Positions 4,824-10,930 of a DNA stretch of 13,002 bases are shown here, piece by piece; position 1 is the stretch's first letter, and every line of letters starts with the position of its first letter. The DNA is taken from assembly GCA_900768245.1 (NCBI GenBank), contig CAAGCE010000090.1, positions 1 to 13,002 of the forward strand, in the 5' to 3' direction. The stretch comes from Oscillospiraceae bacterium (GTDB lineage Bacteria; Bacillota; Clostridia; Oscillospirales; Ruminococcaceae). The notes beneath the pieces were generated by a model. That model did not search any database and was not told the DNA's origin. It was given only the letters and a program-made list of their open reading frames with translations. A program made the position numbers and the translations under genes.

Positions 4824-6467
4824 TTATGATTTCGCCGTGAGTTCTGCAAGGCTGCTAAATACACGCTTTGCAGCATAAACAGCGTTGTTGTTTAACTGTC
4901 GCTGCCAAGCCTTTTGAGATGGTGCCCATTTGAAACCGTTTGATTTTAGAATGTTTCTTGTTTCGTCGTCAGGCTTGCCGCTAAAAATAAGCTGCAATCT
5001 CATTATATCGGTATTGCGGACAACTTCGCAAAACTCATTTTTGAGATCATCGGCGGCAGCTGTCGGTGTTTCCTTTGCCTTTTTCAGCTCTTCAAGCCTT
5101 TTTTCTGCTGTCCTCAGGTTTGCAAGGCTGTTTGAAAGCGTGTAACTTCCATATGGTGCAGTTTTGCCGGCTTTTCGTGCTTCGGCATTCTCTTGTTTCA
5201 TCTCTTCACGTTTTTTTCTGAGCTTCTCAACCTTTTCTGTCAGTCGGTCAATCGCCGATTCATCACCACTCATTATTGGGCGGTTTGCAAAATTTTTAAT
5301 TCTGGCTTTGATATGTTCGATCTTTTCCAGATCGTCATAGCAGTTCTTTAATGCTGCCTGCTGTTTTTCAAACTTGCGCATCGGATAATTGGCAGGACCC
5401 GAAACAAACCACGACGGGCAGCTATTTTCTATTCTGTTGCGGCGGTTCGTCCATTCCGCAAGCCTGGAAGCATAACGGCTTACAAGGCTATCAATTTCGC
5501 TGTGAAACTCCTCAGGGGCTGAACTCTTGACCTTTTCGGCAAGCTCTGCAACCTCGGCGACCTGTGCATTATATCCAGCCGTTGCGCTGCCTGTCTTGTA
5601 ATCGCTGAAACTGTGGGATTCATGCGCCCACCGTGCCAATTCTTCATTGATCGGAGCAGGTACGGCGGCTGCTTGCTCAGGCTGTTCATTTTTGGAATAT
5701 GCTACATCATCAAATGATATTTGATTTTCGAGTGGCTGCTCAGGCTCTGAAACTTCGTCAAAGCCTGTGACACCGTCACAAAAATCAAAAACATCATAAC
5801 AGCAACCCTCAACGGTATAAACAAGACAAGATTCAACATCAAGTGTATTGTTTTCTTCGTCGTATTTGTCAATCTTCTTTATTGTTTGACCGTCTATAAG
5901 CTTTACACCCTTTTCCAGCTTTTCGGCAATTTCTTCAAGCTGCCTTTTCTCCGTGGAAGCCTCGGCTGAGTTCTGAGTACCGCCGAAGGTCACGGAAATT
6001 ATATTACAGGAATTGAAGAAGCTGTCAAATTTTGAATATGCTGTATCATTTTCAAAGTTTTCAGGCTTTCCCGATGTTGGGTCGTCGTCTGGGTCTGTTG
6101 GTTCGGATGATGTCATTTCAATTGTTGGTTTAATAGCGTTCAAAACTTCCGACTCATACATAAAATCAAGATCAAAATCTTGATAACGTTTTGCATAAAC
6201 TCTTTCGGAAGAATACCACGATCCCGCCATACTATAATTTCCGGCTGAAATAGCTTCTTCACCGTAAGAGTTAATGTAAATCTTCTTGCGGTATTCTTTA
6301 CCAAAATGGTTTTCCCCGTAATAGTCACGAATTATAGCGGTTTTGCGGGTTTCGGAAATGCTGACAACCTGCATAGTGTGGAAGCTGTCGGAGTCGCAGG
6401 CGAAAGCGTAAGAATAAACGCCGCCAACCTCAAATTTATTTATATTTTCCATCTTTTCAACGAACAT
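4824..6467 (-). CDS. Large multidomain mobile-element protein (DUF3560-like)
   Basis: 547 residues, cytoplasmic, with no membrane segment. Three parts are visible. Residues ~12-95 form a beta-rich N-terminal domain rich in Tyr and Ser. Residues ~105-270 are acidic and low in complexity (Asp-Pro-Asp-Asp-Asp-Pro; Glu-Gln-Pro-Glu-Gln) and contain two Ala-Tyr-Ser-Lys motifs. Residues ~280-450 match the pattern of DUF3560-type domains (His-Ser-Phe-Ser-Asp-Tyr; Cys-Pro-Ser-Trp-Phe-Val-Ser-Gly-Pro-Ala-Asn-Tyr-Pro; then coiled coil). Residues ~490-547 carry a C-terminal Gly-Phe-Lys-Trp-Ala-Pro-Ser-Gln-Lys-Ala-Trp-Gln-Arg module common at the ends of such proteins. The family is known mainly from plasmids, conjugative elements and phages, and its function is not established. 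RBS AAAGGGG supports the ATG at 6467. It is probably co-transcribed with the upstream 6540-6758 gene. Confidence 0.82.
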   Translation of the reverse strand: MFVEKMENINKFEVGGVYSYAFACDSDSFHTMQVVSISETRKTAIIRDYYGENHFGKEYRKKIYINSYGEEAISAGNYSMAGSWYSSERVYAKRYQDFDLDFMYESEVLNAIKPTIEMTSSEPTDPDDDPTSGKPENFENDTAYSKFDSFFNSCNIISVTFGGTQNSAEASTEKRQLEEIAEKLEKGVKLIDGQTIKKIDKYDEENNTLDVESCLVYTVEGCCYDVFDFCDGVTGFDEVSEPEQPLENQISFDDVAYSKNEQPEQAAAVPAPINEELARWAHESHSFSDYKTGSATAGYNAQVAEVAELAEKVKSSAPEEFHSEIDSLVSRYASRLAEWTNRRNRIENSCPSWFVSGPANYPMRKFEKQQAALKNCYDDLEKIEHIKARIKNFANRPIMSGDESAIDRLTEKVEKLRKKREEMKQENAEARKAGKTAPYGSYTLSNSLANLRTAEKRLEELKKAKETPTAAADDLKNEFCEVVRNTDIMRLQLIFSGKPDDETRNILKSNGFKWAPSQKAWQRQLNNNAVYAAKRVFSSLAELTAKS

Positions 6468-6501
6468 AATAATACCCCTTTCGGTTTTAATTTTTCCAAC
6501 C

Positions 6502-6520
6502 TCCGCCCAGTCAGGGCGGA
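6502..6520. other. Short GC-rich hairpin between two - strand genes
   Basis: TCCGCCC-AGTCA-GGGCGGA, a perfect 7-bp stem, sits 20 bp past the stop of the 6540-6758 gene and 35 bp before the ATG of the 547-residue protein. No T-run follows, so it is more likely an mRNA processing or stability element than a terminator. Confidence 0.5.
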
Positions 6521-6539
6521 ACGCTTCGGGCTTGATGGA

Positions 6540-6758
6540 CTATTTAGAGCCGCCCGAACGGCTAAGCACTCTTTTACGGTAGATGTACATAAGATTTCCG
6601 AAAGAGTGCCATTCGTGTCCGATGTAACGAATATCGCAATTTGTGACCTCGTATAAATGCGCACCGTTCCATCTGCCACTGTGGGCAATCTGTATAATGA
6701 TTGATTCGCCATCATTAAGTGTTGCGCCTATTTTTTTCATCATTTCATAACTTTTCAT
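6540..6758 (-). CDS. Hypothetical protein, 72 residues
   Basis: Not recognised. RBS AAAGGCGG lies 9-10 bases before the ATG and is the same as that of the 1619-1963 gene. The protein has a short helical N-terminus, then a beta-rich His/Trp/Tyr-containing core (Gly-Arg-Trp-Asn-Gly-Ala-His-Leu-Tyr; Gly-His-Glu-Trp-His), and a basic C-terminus (Arg-Lys-Arg). It follows the small-RNA module and precedes the 547-residue gene in the same orientation. Confidence 0.72.
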   Translation of the reverse strand: MKSYEMMKKIGATLNDGESIIIQIAHSGRWNGAHLYEVTNCDIRYIGHEWHSFGNLMYIYRKRVLSRSGGSK

Positions 6759-6787
6759 AAAAAATACCGCCTTTCAAAATTTTACTA

Positions 6788-6816
6788 TTGACAAGCGGCT
6801 TTATTTGTGGTATATT
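6788..6816 (+). promoter_or_regulatory. Promoter of small-RNA candidate, copy 2
   Basis: TTGACA (6788-6793), a 17-bp spacer and TATATT (6811-6816), a near-consensus sigma-A promoter facing right, with no + strand gene downstream. Start predicted near 6823. Confidence 0.68.
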
Positions 6817-6822
6817 ACAAAT

Positions 6823-6912
6823 GCAAACCGCTTGCATACTTTGTATCTTGCTGTTTGTGTGTCGCCCTGTTCCGTGCTAGTCGCCAAACTTTTCACGGAA
6901 TGGGGTTTTATT
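6823..6912 (+). ncRNA. Small/antisense RNA candidate, copy 2
   Basis: Predicted transcript of about 90 nt. A 5' hairpin ATGCAA-ACCGC-TTGCAT spans 6821-6837; after it comes a variable section and the 64-bp tail shared with copy 1, ending in the CCC..TTCCGTG / CACGGAA..GGG stem with TTTTATT. Promoter, length and terminator agree between the copies while the 5' part differs, as in families of regulatory RNAs with a common scaffold and different targeting regions. It is antisense to the mRNA joining the 6922-7131 and 6540-6758 genes. Confidence 0.55.
6849..6912. repeat. 64-bp identical direct repeat, copy 2
   Basis: Identical to 2049-2112 across all 64 bases. Flanking bases are similar for a further ~90 bp toward the adjacent - strand ATG, so the duplicated unit is about 150 bp. 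Confidence 0.95.
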
Positions 6913-6921
6913 ATTTCTTTC

Positions 6922-7131
6922 TTATCCTGTAATATCAGAATAATTGATATACAGGCTTGAACCGTCTTCAAGCTTTATTGTTCCGCCGTTTAAATCTCCG
7001 TCCCACTCAAAGGACTTAACAGCCTTGAAGTTAAGAATCTTATCTAAATTTTTGCGACCGTAAACTGTAAGAGCTGCACCCTCATTGTTGAGCTCTTGTA
7101 TAAGAGCCAATGTTTTATTTAATTTCTTCAT
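6922..7131 (-). CDS. Hypothetical protein, 69 residues
   Basis: Not recognised. AAGGAGG lies 9 bases before the ATG and a near-consensus promoter lies about 50 bp upstream, so it is the first gene of a - strand transcript. It has a Lys-rich N-terminal helix followed by short beta strands and an acidic C-terminal half (Trp-Asp-Gly-Asp-Leu-Asn-Gly-Gly-Thr-Ile-Lys-Leu-Glu-Asp-Gly). Its leader contains a small hairpin, GAGGG-TGTTT-CCCTC (7153-7167). Its stop is followed within 10 bp by the 64-bp repeat. Confidence 0.75.
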   Translation of the reverse strand: MKKLNKTLALIQELNNEGAALTVYGRKNLDKILNFKAVKSFEWDGDLNGGTIKLEDGSSLYINYSDITG

Positions 7132-7180
7132 TGTTTATTCCTCCTTGTATTTGAGGGTGTTTCCCTCTTTCATTGATTAT

Positions 7181-7209
7181 ATTATAGCACAATGCAACAT
7201 AAATGTAAA
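7181..7209 (-). promoter_or_regulatory. Sigma-A promoter for the leftward operon
   Basis: On the - strand: TTTACA (7209-7204), a 17-bp spacer, consensus TATAAT (7186-7181). GCACAATG (7187-7194, + strand) abuts the -10; the same octamer lies in the promoter at 3980-4008. Confidence 0.85.
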
Positions 7210-7232
7210 ATTTGAAGATTTAGGACAATCTC

Positions 7233-7261
7233 AAAAGCACTATATATTGTGCTTTTTCTTT
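7233..7261. terminator. Terminator-like hairpin
   Basis: AAAAGCAC (7233-7240) pairs with GTGCTTTT (7249-7256), with T-rich sequence following on the + strand. It insulates the - strand promoter at 7181-7209 from the region to its right. Confidence 0.6.
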
Positions 7262-7435
7262 TGATTTTTTTGATTTAAACCACAATATATTGATTTTACT
7301 ACTTTTCAAAGTTTGTGAATTATTACAATTCAAACAATGTATTTTGTGCAATATGCATAATAGAGTAATATATAATAATAATATATTACTTAATATGCTT
7401 TTTCCCTTTTATTTACTTAATTCGGATTATTAAAA

Positions 7436-7542
7436 TATAGCTGCTCACTTCTGAAGAGCTGGCAAAGCCGCTTTGATCTTGCTAAGCTGATGCGCTTTAA
7501 ACTCTGCACAACTTCAAGATCGCAGAGGCTTTTTATTTTTTT
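7436..7542 (+). ncRNA. Possible small RNA ending in an intrinsic terminator
   Basis: AAGCC (7465-7469) plus GATCTTG (7475-7481) pair with CAAGATC (7515-7521) plus GGCTT (7527-7531), with a symmetric 5x5 internal loop, then TTTTTATTTTTTT. Nothing upstream is a + strand gene, so the terminator probably ends a small RNA. Its start and promoter are not clear; 7436 is a guess. Confidence 0.38.
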
Positions 7543-7654
7543 GTGATATTCAATAATCTTGATTTTTAGTGTTGCTCCTGCTCATACCCGCCGAACTACT
7601 TTTATCCGATCAACTCAAAATCAAAGCAAGCTTTTAAAAAGTATTTTCATAATC

Positions 7655-7750
7655 TCAGAAGAGTTCAATGGCTTCACCGATTCCCACGTTCCCGGAAAGG
7701 TCTCGTAGCTTTTTCATTATCCGCAATTCTTTAATACCGCCCCGCAGCAT
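7655..7750 (-). other. Short frame of doubtful status in a gene-poor stretch
   Basis: A 31-codon frame with coding-like composition (Leu-Arg-Asp-Leu-Ser-Gly-Asn-Val-Gly-Ile-Gly-Glu-Ala) but no good RBS. Either a gene remnant or chance. The rest of 7543-7760 holds nothing I can identify. Confidence 0.2.
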
Positions 7751-8043
7751 AGATATTATTATTTACTAAGTTTATTTATATTTCTTTTATTTACTTACTG
7801 CTACTATATATTTTATCCTTTTATTTACTATCTTACTTTTATTTATTCTTTTACTTACTTTTATTCTTTTTATTATCTCATTTCTTTTTTGTTATATATA
7901 TAATATATATTATACTATCTCTTTTTTCTTACTTCCTTTTTTTATCTTTTATTTACTTATATTGTTTGTTTTAGATAAAGTTTAATTAATAAAAATTAGT
8001 ATGTAAATTGTAAAAAATATACATATCAGTATACGAAATAAAG

Positions 8044-8230
8044 CAGCTTGCAACAGTTTGCAGGCTGTCCGCTTGAAGAGGATACCAAAGCATAAAATCA
8101 AGGCTGAATGCAACACAACATATATTGTGTTGCATTTAATAAAACATAATTGTAATCAAAATGCGATTTCTTCCGTTGCTTTTCTTTTTGTCCGTCACTC
8201 GGGGACAAAAGCAGCTTTGAAATCGTCCCC
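8044..8230. other. Non-coding stretch with three inverted repeats
   Basis: CAGCTTGCA/TGCAGGCTG (8044-8067), AATGCAACACAA/TTGTGTTGCATT (8107-8136, 12-bp perfect arms, 6-base loop) and GGGGAC/GTCCCC (8201-8230). Several overlapping frames are open here on both strands, but none has an RBS. The 12-bp palindrome is the strongest signal and could be an operator or a transcript-end hairpin. The remainder to 8425 holds nothing I can name. Confidence 0.45.
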
Positions 8231-8425
8231 AAAGATCCGGACTGATATGTCGAGGGTGGGGGCGTCCTGATTTGGGCAGTACAGTCCCTTCGCAAAATTT
8301 TTCAAACATTCCATAGGGCTCTGAGATAAGATATAAGGTACACGAATAAAAGCAAGCAGTTTTATCGGCAAAAGCTTCAAACCCTAGGCAAAGCATTACA
8401 GGAGTAAATATGACAAACAAAATAG

Positions 8426-8938
8426 TCAGAAAGAATCAAGAAGGATAATATCGTTGTTACGAGAACTTTTAGATTGAGTGCTGGGAGAATGGTTTTCAAG
8501 AGGATGACTTGAAATTAGAATAGGCTTGTGGAATTTAAGACTTTCGTCATAGTCATAAGTAAATACGGTGTCGATAAGACTGCGGACAGCCTCGGATTGG
8601 GTTTGATAACCGTATAGGCTCATAAGCTTTTGGATCTTGGAAAAGTTTGACTGAGAGAATGTAACGAAAGTAGAGTAGCGGAAAGTATTTTCTTGACGGA
8701 ATTGTTTGTAAGAATACATTTCATCATCTGTTACTGTTGGCAAGGCTGCAACAGGCTCACAGAGAATGTATTGAACATCGGGTGTGTAGTTGTATTTGAA
8801 GGCTATACAGACAAGCATAGTTATTGTGTGGGCAATAGAATGGCTGTTGATACGGGCAAGAAGAGCAATTTTCTCGGCAGTTTTTCTATTAAACGAAACG
8901 AAAACAGAATTTGCTTTAGGTTTGTAAGTTTTGGACAT
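8426..8938 (-). CDS. Probable tandem ribbon-helix-helix DNA-binding protein
   Basis: 170 residues. Two stretches read as a beta-strand followed by two helices: residues ~11-48 (Ser-Val-Phe-Val-Ser-Phe, then Ala-Glu-Lys-Ile-Ala-Leu-Leu) and ~90-126 (Ser-Thr-Phe-Val-Thr-Phe-Ser, Phe-Ser-Lys-Ile-Gln-Lys-Leu, Gln-Ser-Glu-Ala-Val-Arg-Ser-Leu-Ile). The second fits the 'SEAVRxLI' turn of CopG/Arc-type RHH proteins well; the first is weaker. RHH proteins usually act as dimers on operator repeats, as autorepressors or partition proteins, and a tandem arrangement would make one chain equal to a dimer. The Ser-rich C-terminal tail is probably disordered. RBS AGAGGAAG precedes the ATG at 8938. It stands alone, beside the iteron-like tract. 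Function is inferred from the fold only. Confidence 0.7.
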   Translation of the reverse strand: MSKTYKPKANSVFVSFNRKTAEKIALLARINSHSIAHTITMLVCIAFKYNYTPDVQYILCEPVAALPTVTDDEMYSYKQFRQENTFRYSTFVTFSQSNFSKIQKLMSLYGYQTQSEAVRSLIDTVFTYDYDESLKFHKPILISSHPLENHSPSTQSKSSRNNDIILLDSF

Positions 8939-8961
8939 AAAATATCACTTCCTCTGAGGGT

Positions 8962-8990
8962 ATTGTAGCATAAAAGCGGAGTAAAATACA
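8962..8990 (-). promoter_or_regulatory. Candidate promoter of the 8426-8938 gene
   Basis: On the - strand, an extended -10 TGCTACAAT (TACAAT at 8967-8962), 24 bp upstream of the ATG. The -35 (TGTATT, 8990-8985) is poor, as is common with extended -10 promoters. Confidence 0.5.
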
Positions 8991-9145
8991 GCTGTTGCAC
9001 AATATATGCCGTTTATTTGCCGATTTTATGTATTGTAATTACCGTATAATCTATGATATTATTAGAATAGAAAAATATATATGAGATACTATGATTTTTC
9101 TAAAAGTGCCATTTATGACTTCTCCCAGGGCATAATAAACCTCCT

Positions 9146-9445
9146 AATCAGCGCAGGTCATTATCCTTTCATTCCTGCGCTGATTATGCTGTCTTACAGT
9201 GCAGTCAATGTCTGCACAGGCGGCACCAATGATACCCTTAGGTATCCTGACGTTTAGGCTTGCGTCACGTAAATAAAGCCGTATCGGGCAGAATACTGCC
9301 TGATATGTCATTCTCAGAATTATGAGCAGAGTTCCGTTTCTCTGCGTTGGTGCAACTCCGACGATTGGCAACCACCTGACAAGGACTTTCGCTGCTTTAG
9401 GACATTTCGGTTTTATCGTTCGTTTTTTCGAAATGTCCGAGCAGC
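9146..9445. ncRNA. Candidate large structured RNA (seven consecutive hairpins)
   Basis: Inverted repeats in order: AATCAGCGCAGG/CCTGCGCTGATT (9146-9185, 12 bp); GTGCAG/CTGCAC (9199-9217); GATACC/GGTATC (9231-9246, 4-base loop); TGACG/CGTCA (9248-9267); TATCGGGCAG/CTGCCTGATA (9282-9305, one G-U pair, 4-base loop); GCAGAG/CTCTGC (9326-9345); and GCTGCT plus GGACATTTCG paired with CGAAATGTCC plus AGCAGC (9391-9445). No gene with an RBS is found here. The region lies between a regulator gene and the + strand tail operon. The strand is not certain; I favour + because the downstream genes run that way. I do not recognise a known RNA family. Confidence 0.42.
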
Positions 9446-9525
9446 AGGTCTGAGTTAGTACATAATGAGATAATGCAGTTTCGATAACGGAGCTGCTTCT
9501 TTAATATCCAAAGCGGATACGATAT

Positions 9526-9542
9526 GTATACAAGACGTATAC
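9526..9542. promoter_or_regulatory. Operator candidate ahead of the + strand operon
   Basis: Two GTATAC palindromes, 11 bp (one helical turn) apart, directly before RBS CGGAGGG of the first + strand gene. A weak promoter (TTTAAT-17-TATGTA, 9500-9528) overlaps it. The arrangement suits a repressor controlling the operon. Confidence 0.4.
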
Positions 9543-9553
9543 GGAGGGATAAA

Positions 9554-9727
9554 ATGTTTCAGAATACAACCGGAGAGCGGCAGATAAAATGCACAAACGA
9601 TAAACAGCTTGACAAAATTGCATATTGCCCTTATATTGATAACTGTGAACGGACACATAAACGCAAATTTCCGAATGCAATAACAGTTGAAAAAGGAGCA
9701 AAATCAAATGAAAGAGATAATTCCTGA
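9554..9727 (+). CDS. Small Cys-rich protein, 57 residues
   Basis: Not recognised by name. The ATG at 9554 is chosen over an in-frame ATG at 9524 because CGGAGGG lies 6-8 bases before it. Three Cys (Lys-Cys-Thr near residue 14; Tyr-Cys-Pro-Tyr-Ile-Asp-Asn-Cys-Glu near 25-31) plus a His two residues further on could bind zinc. The C-terminus is basic. It overlaps the phosphatase gene by 20 bases and probably shares its mRNA. Confidence 0.6.
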   Translation: MFQNTTGERQIKCTNDKQLDKIAYCPYIDNCERTHKRKFPNAITVEKGAKSNERDNS

Positions 9728-10187
9728 TCTTTGGGTCGGGACTATTGCTGATTATGAAATTGAAAAAGATAACGAGGATTTCTTTACGGTAATAGCCGCA
9801 AAAGAGCCTTATCACAGAATAGCCGTTGGTTACAGCGGACGTTCCTGCGGAAAGGATAATCCCGAATATCTCTTTGCTGAGCGTGAACGCTGCCTGATAT
9901 GCAATCTCGTTGACGTTGCAGACCCTGCATATATTTCACCTGTCATCATAAGCAAAGTGCTTGAATCTATAAAAGACACACTTGACAATGGCAAACAGGT
10001 GCTTATATGCTGCAATCAGGGACATAGCCGCTCTGCTGTGATAGGCTTGCTTTATATGAAGCACAAAGGCTTCTTTAAGGGCATTTCTTTTGAAGAGGCT
10101 GAAACACAGTATGAGCGTATATATCCCGACTATGCCCCTGCCAACGGAATGAGAGGCTTTGCCCGGCAGAATTGGGATAACATCTGA
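9708..10187 (+). CDS. Dual-specificity/protein-tyrosine phosphatase-like protein
   Basis: 159 residues, Cys-based phosphatase fold. The signature Cys102-Asn-Gln-Gly-His-Ser-Arg108 fits the CX5R P-loop (nucleophile Cys102, phosphate-binding Arg108), followed by the usual Ser and a hydrophobic helix. Asp69 or Asp72 in Asp-Val-Ala-Asp-Pro is placed to be the general acid. The N-terminus (Ile-Pro-Asp-Leu-Trp-Val-Gly) is typical of the family. It should hydrolyse phosphoester bonds on phosphotyrosine, phosphoserine/threonine or another phosphorylated substrate; the substrate is unknown. Start 9708 is set by AAAGGAG upstream. It is encoded directly before tail genes, an unusual place for a phosphatase. 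A terminator-like hairpin follows. Confidence 0.82.
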   Translation: MKEIIPDLWVGTIADYEIEKDNEDFFTVIAAKEPYHRIAVGYSGRSCGKDNPEYLFAERERCLICNLVDVADPAYISPVIISKVLESIKDTLDNGKQVLICCNQGHSRSAVIGLLYMKHKGFFKGISFEEAETQYERIYPDYAPANGMRGFARQNWDNI

Positions 10188-10213
10188 TTTTGAATACAGA
10201 ACACGATAAACTT

Positions 10214-10258
10214 AAAGACTTTGAGCAGAAATTTTCTGTTTAAGGTCTTTTTCTTTTG
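10214..10258 (+). terminator. Intrinsic terminator after the phosphatase gene
   Basis: AAAGAC (10214-10219) pairs with GTCTTT (10245-10250), with inner CAGAA/TTCTG (10226-10238), followed by TTCTTTT. If active, it separates the phosphatase transcript from the tail genes, or lets only part of it through, because no clear promoter follows before 10276. Confidence 0.6.
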
Positions 10259-10275
10259 CAGAAAGGAGTGAAAAG

Positions 10276-10644
10276 ATGACTGATATAACCTTTCCGAGAG
10301 GAAACAGCAAGATATTATTGATTGAATTGAAGGTCAATAATGAGGTATATGTGCTTTCAGACGGTGAAACGGCTCTTTTCACGATCAAGGAACGCAAGGA
10401 AAAAGGTGTTCCGATAAAGCTTCAGAAGAAACTGACATCGGCTGATTATAACGATGATGGAAAAATAATTGTTGAAATTGCTCCTGAGGACACGGTAAAC
10501 TGGCGCACAGGTGAAGATGGGAAAGAATATTATTGGGATTTTGCGGTCAAATTCTCAAATGATACATTCTACACACCTTTGCAGACAGGCTCGCTGCTTT
10601 TAACTCCTGCTCTTGGAGAGATCGGAGATGTAAATGATGCTTGA
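10276..10644 (+). CDS. Phage baseplate/tail-associated beta-sandwich protein
   Basis: 122 residues. RBS AAAGGAGTG precedes the ATG. The pattern Ile-x-Phe-Pro-Arg-Gly-Asn, then a beta-rich core with Leu-Ser-Asp-Gly-Glu-Thr-Ala-Leu-Phe-Thr-Ile-Lys, Ile-x-Pro-Glu-Asp-Thr and a late Tyr-Trp-Asp-Phe-Ala-Val strand, resembles the N-terminal immunoglobulin-like domain of baseplate upper proteins of Gram-positive phages. Such proteins sit at the tail tip and carry the receptor-binding fibres. The family assignment rests on pattern and context. It overlaps the next gene by 11 bases. Confidence 0.7.
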   Translation: MTDITFPRGNSKILLIELKVNNEVYVLSDGETALFTIKERKEKGVPIKLQKKLTSADYNDDGKIIVEIAPEDTVNWRTGEDGKEYYWDFAVKFSNDTFYTPLQTGSLLLTPALGEIGDVNDA

Positions 10645-10915
10645 CAGAATGGAAATACCGGCAAATGTTGATACAGGGGCAAAGACAATAGAAGTCAATG
10701 TTGAAGTCGGTGCAGGCTCGGATAAGAGTTTTGTTTTTACTCAGGCTTTGGCTTCTGATGTATGGAAGATAAAGCATAATCTCAATAAATTCTGCTCTGT
10801 ATCTGTTGCGGACAGTTCGGGAAACATTGTTATAGGCGATATATGCTATATTGACAAGAGCAATATTGAAATACATTTTAGTTCGGCTTTTTCGGGAAAA
10901 GCTTACTTGAATTAA
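10634..10915 (+). CDS. Small phage tail/baseplate protein with an 'HNL' beta domain
   Basis: 93 residues; start at 10634 (or ATG 10637), with GGAG about 6-9 bases upstream inside the previous gene. The C-terminal two thirds read Trp-Lys-Ile-Lys-His-Asn-Leu, Val-Ala-Asp-Ser-Ser-Gly-Asn, Gly-Asp-x-x-Tyr-Ile-Asp, and a final Phe-Ser-Gly-Lys-Ala-Tyr-Leu-Asn. That beta domain recurs in tail-fibre genes of gut phages, and a diverged form ends the next protein. Likely a tail-tip structural protein. Confidence 0.72.
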   Translation: MMLDRMEIPANVDTGAKTIEVNVEVGAGSDKSFVFTQALASDVWKIKHNLNKFCSVSVADSSGNIVIGDICYIDKSNIEIHFSSAFSGKAYLN

Positions 10916-10930
10916 CGGAGGTCACAGAAA

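Larger units (their letters stand above)
7406..7960. repeat. AT-rich, pyrimidine-biased tract with iteron-like TTTATTTACT repeats
   Basis: CTTTTATTTACT or a one-base variant occurs at 7406, 7784, 7818, 7836, 7848 and 7946, with a shorter TTATTTACTAA at 7759. The densest part, 7757-7980, is almost all T, C and A on the + strand and includes an alternating AT run near 7893-7917. Such tracts occur at replication origins (iterons plus an unwinding element) and at partition sites. No replication initiator is recognisable in the window; the nearest gene encodes a putative ribbon-helix-helix protein. It could also be simple-sequence spacer. Confidence 0.5.

Noticed and set aside
6440..6715. - strand open frame of 91 codons overlapping the 6540-6758 gene
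   Set aside because: No RBS; the 6540-6758 frame has a clear RBS and the better composition.
7757..7960. CRISPR array
   Set aside because: The TTTATTTACT units are short, unevenly spaced and lack unique spacers of constant length; no cas genes are present.
8098..8420. Several overlapping open frames on both strands, some coding-like in composition (for example - strand 8195-8380)
   Set aside because: None has an RBS or a proper start, they overlap one another in different frames, and the region contains palindromes. It looks non-coding, possibly part of an intergenic repeat.
9144..9371. - strand open frame of 75 codons
   Set aside because: It starts at a TTG without RBS and lies across the hairpin cluster; the inverted repeats explain the sequence better.
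9400..9438. Insertion-sequence terminal inverted repeats
   Set aside because: The GGACATTTCG/CGAAATGTCC arms are only 19 bases apart with no transposase, so they form a hairpin and not IS ends.
9146..9553. Diversity-generating retroelement template region
   Set aside because: No reverse transcriptase, Avd-like gene or template/variable repeat pair could be found between this region and the fibre genes.
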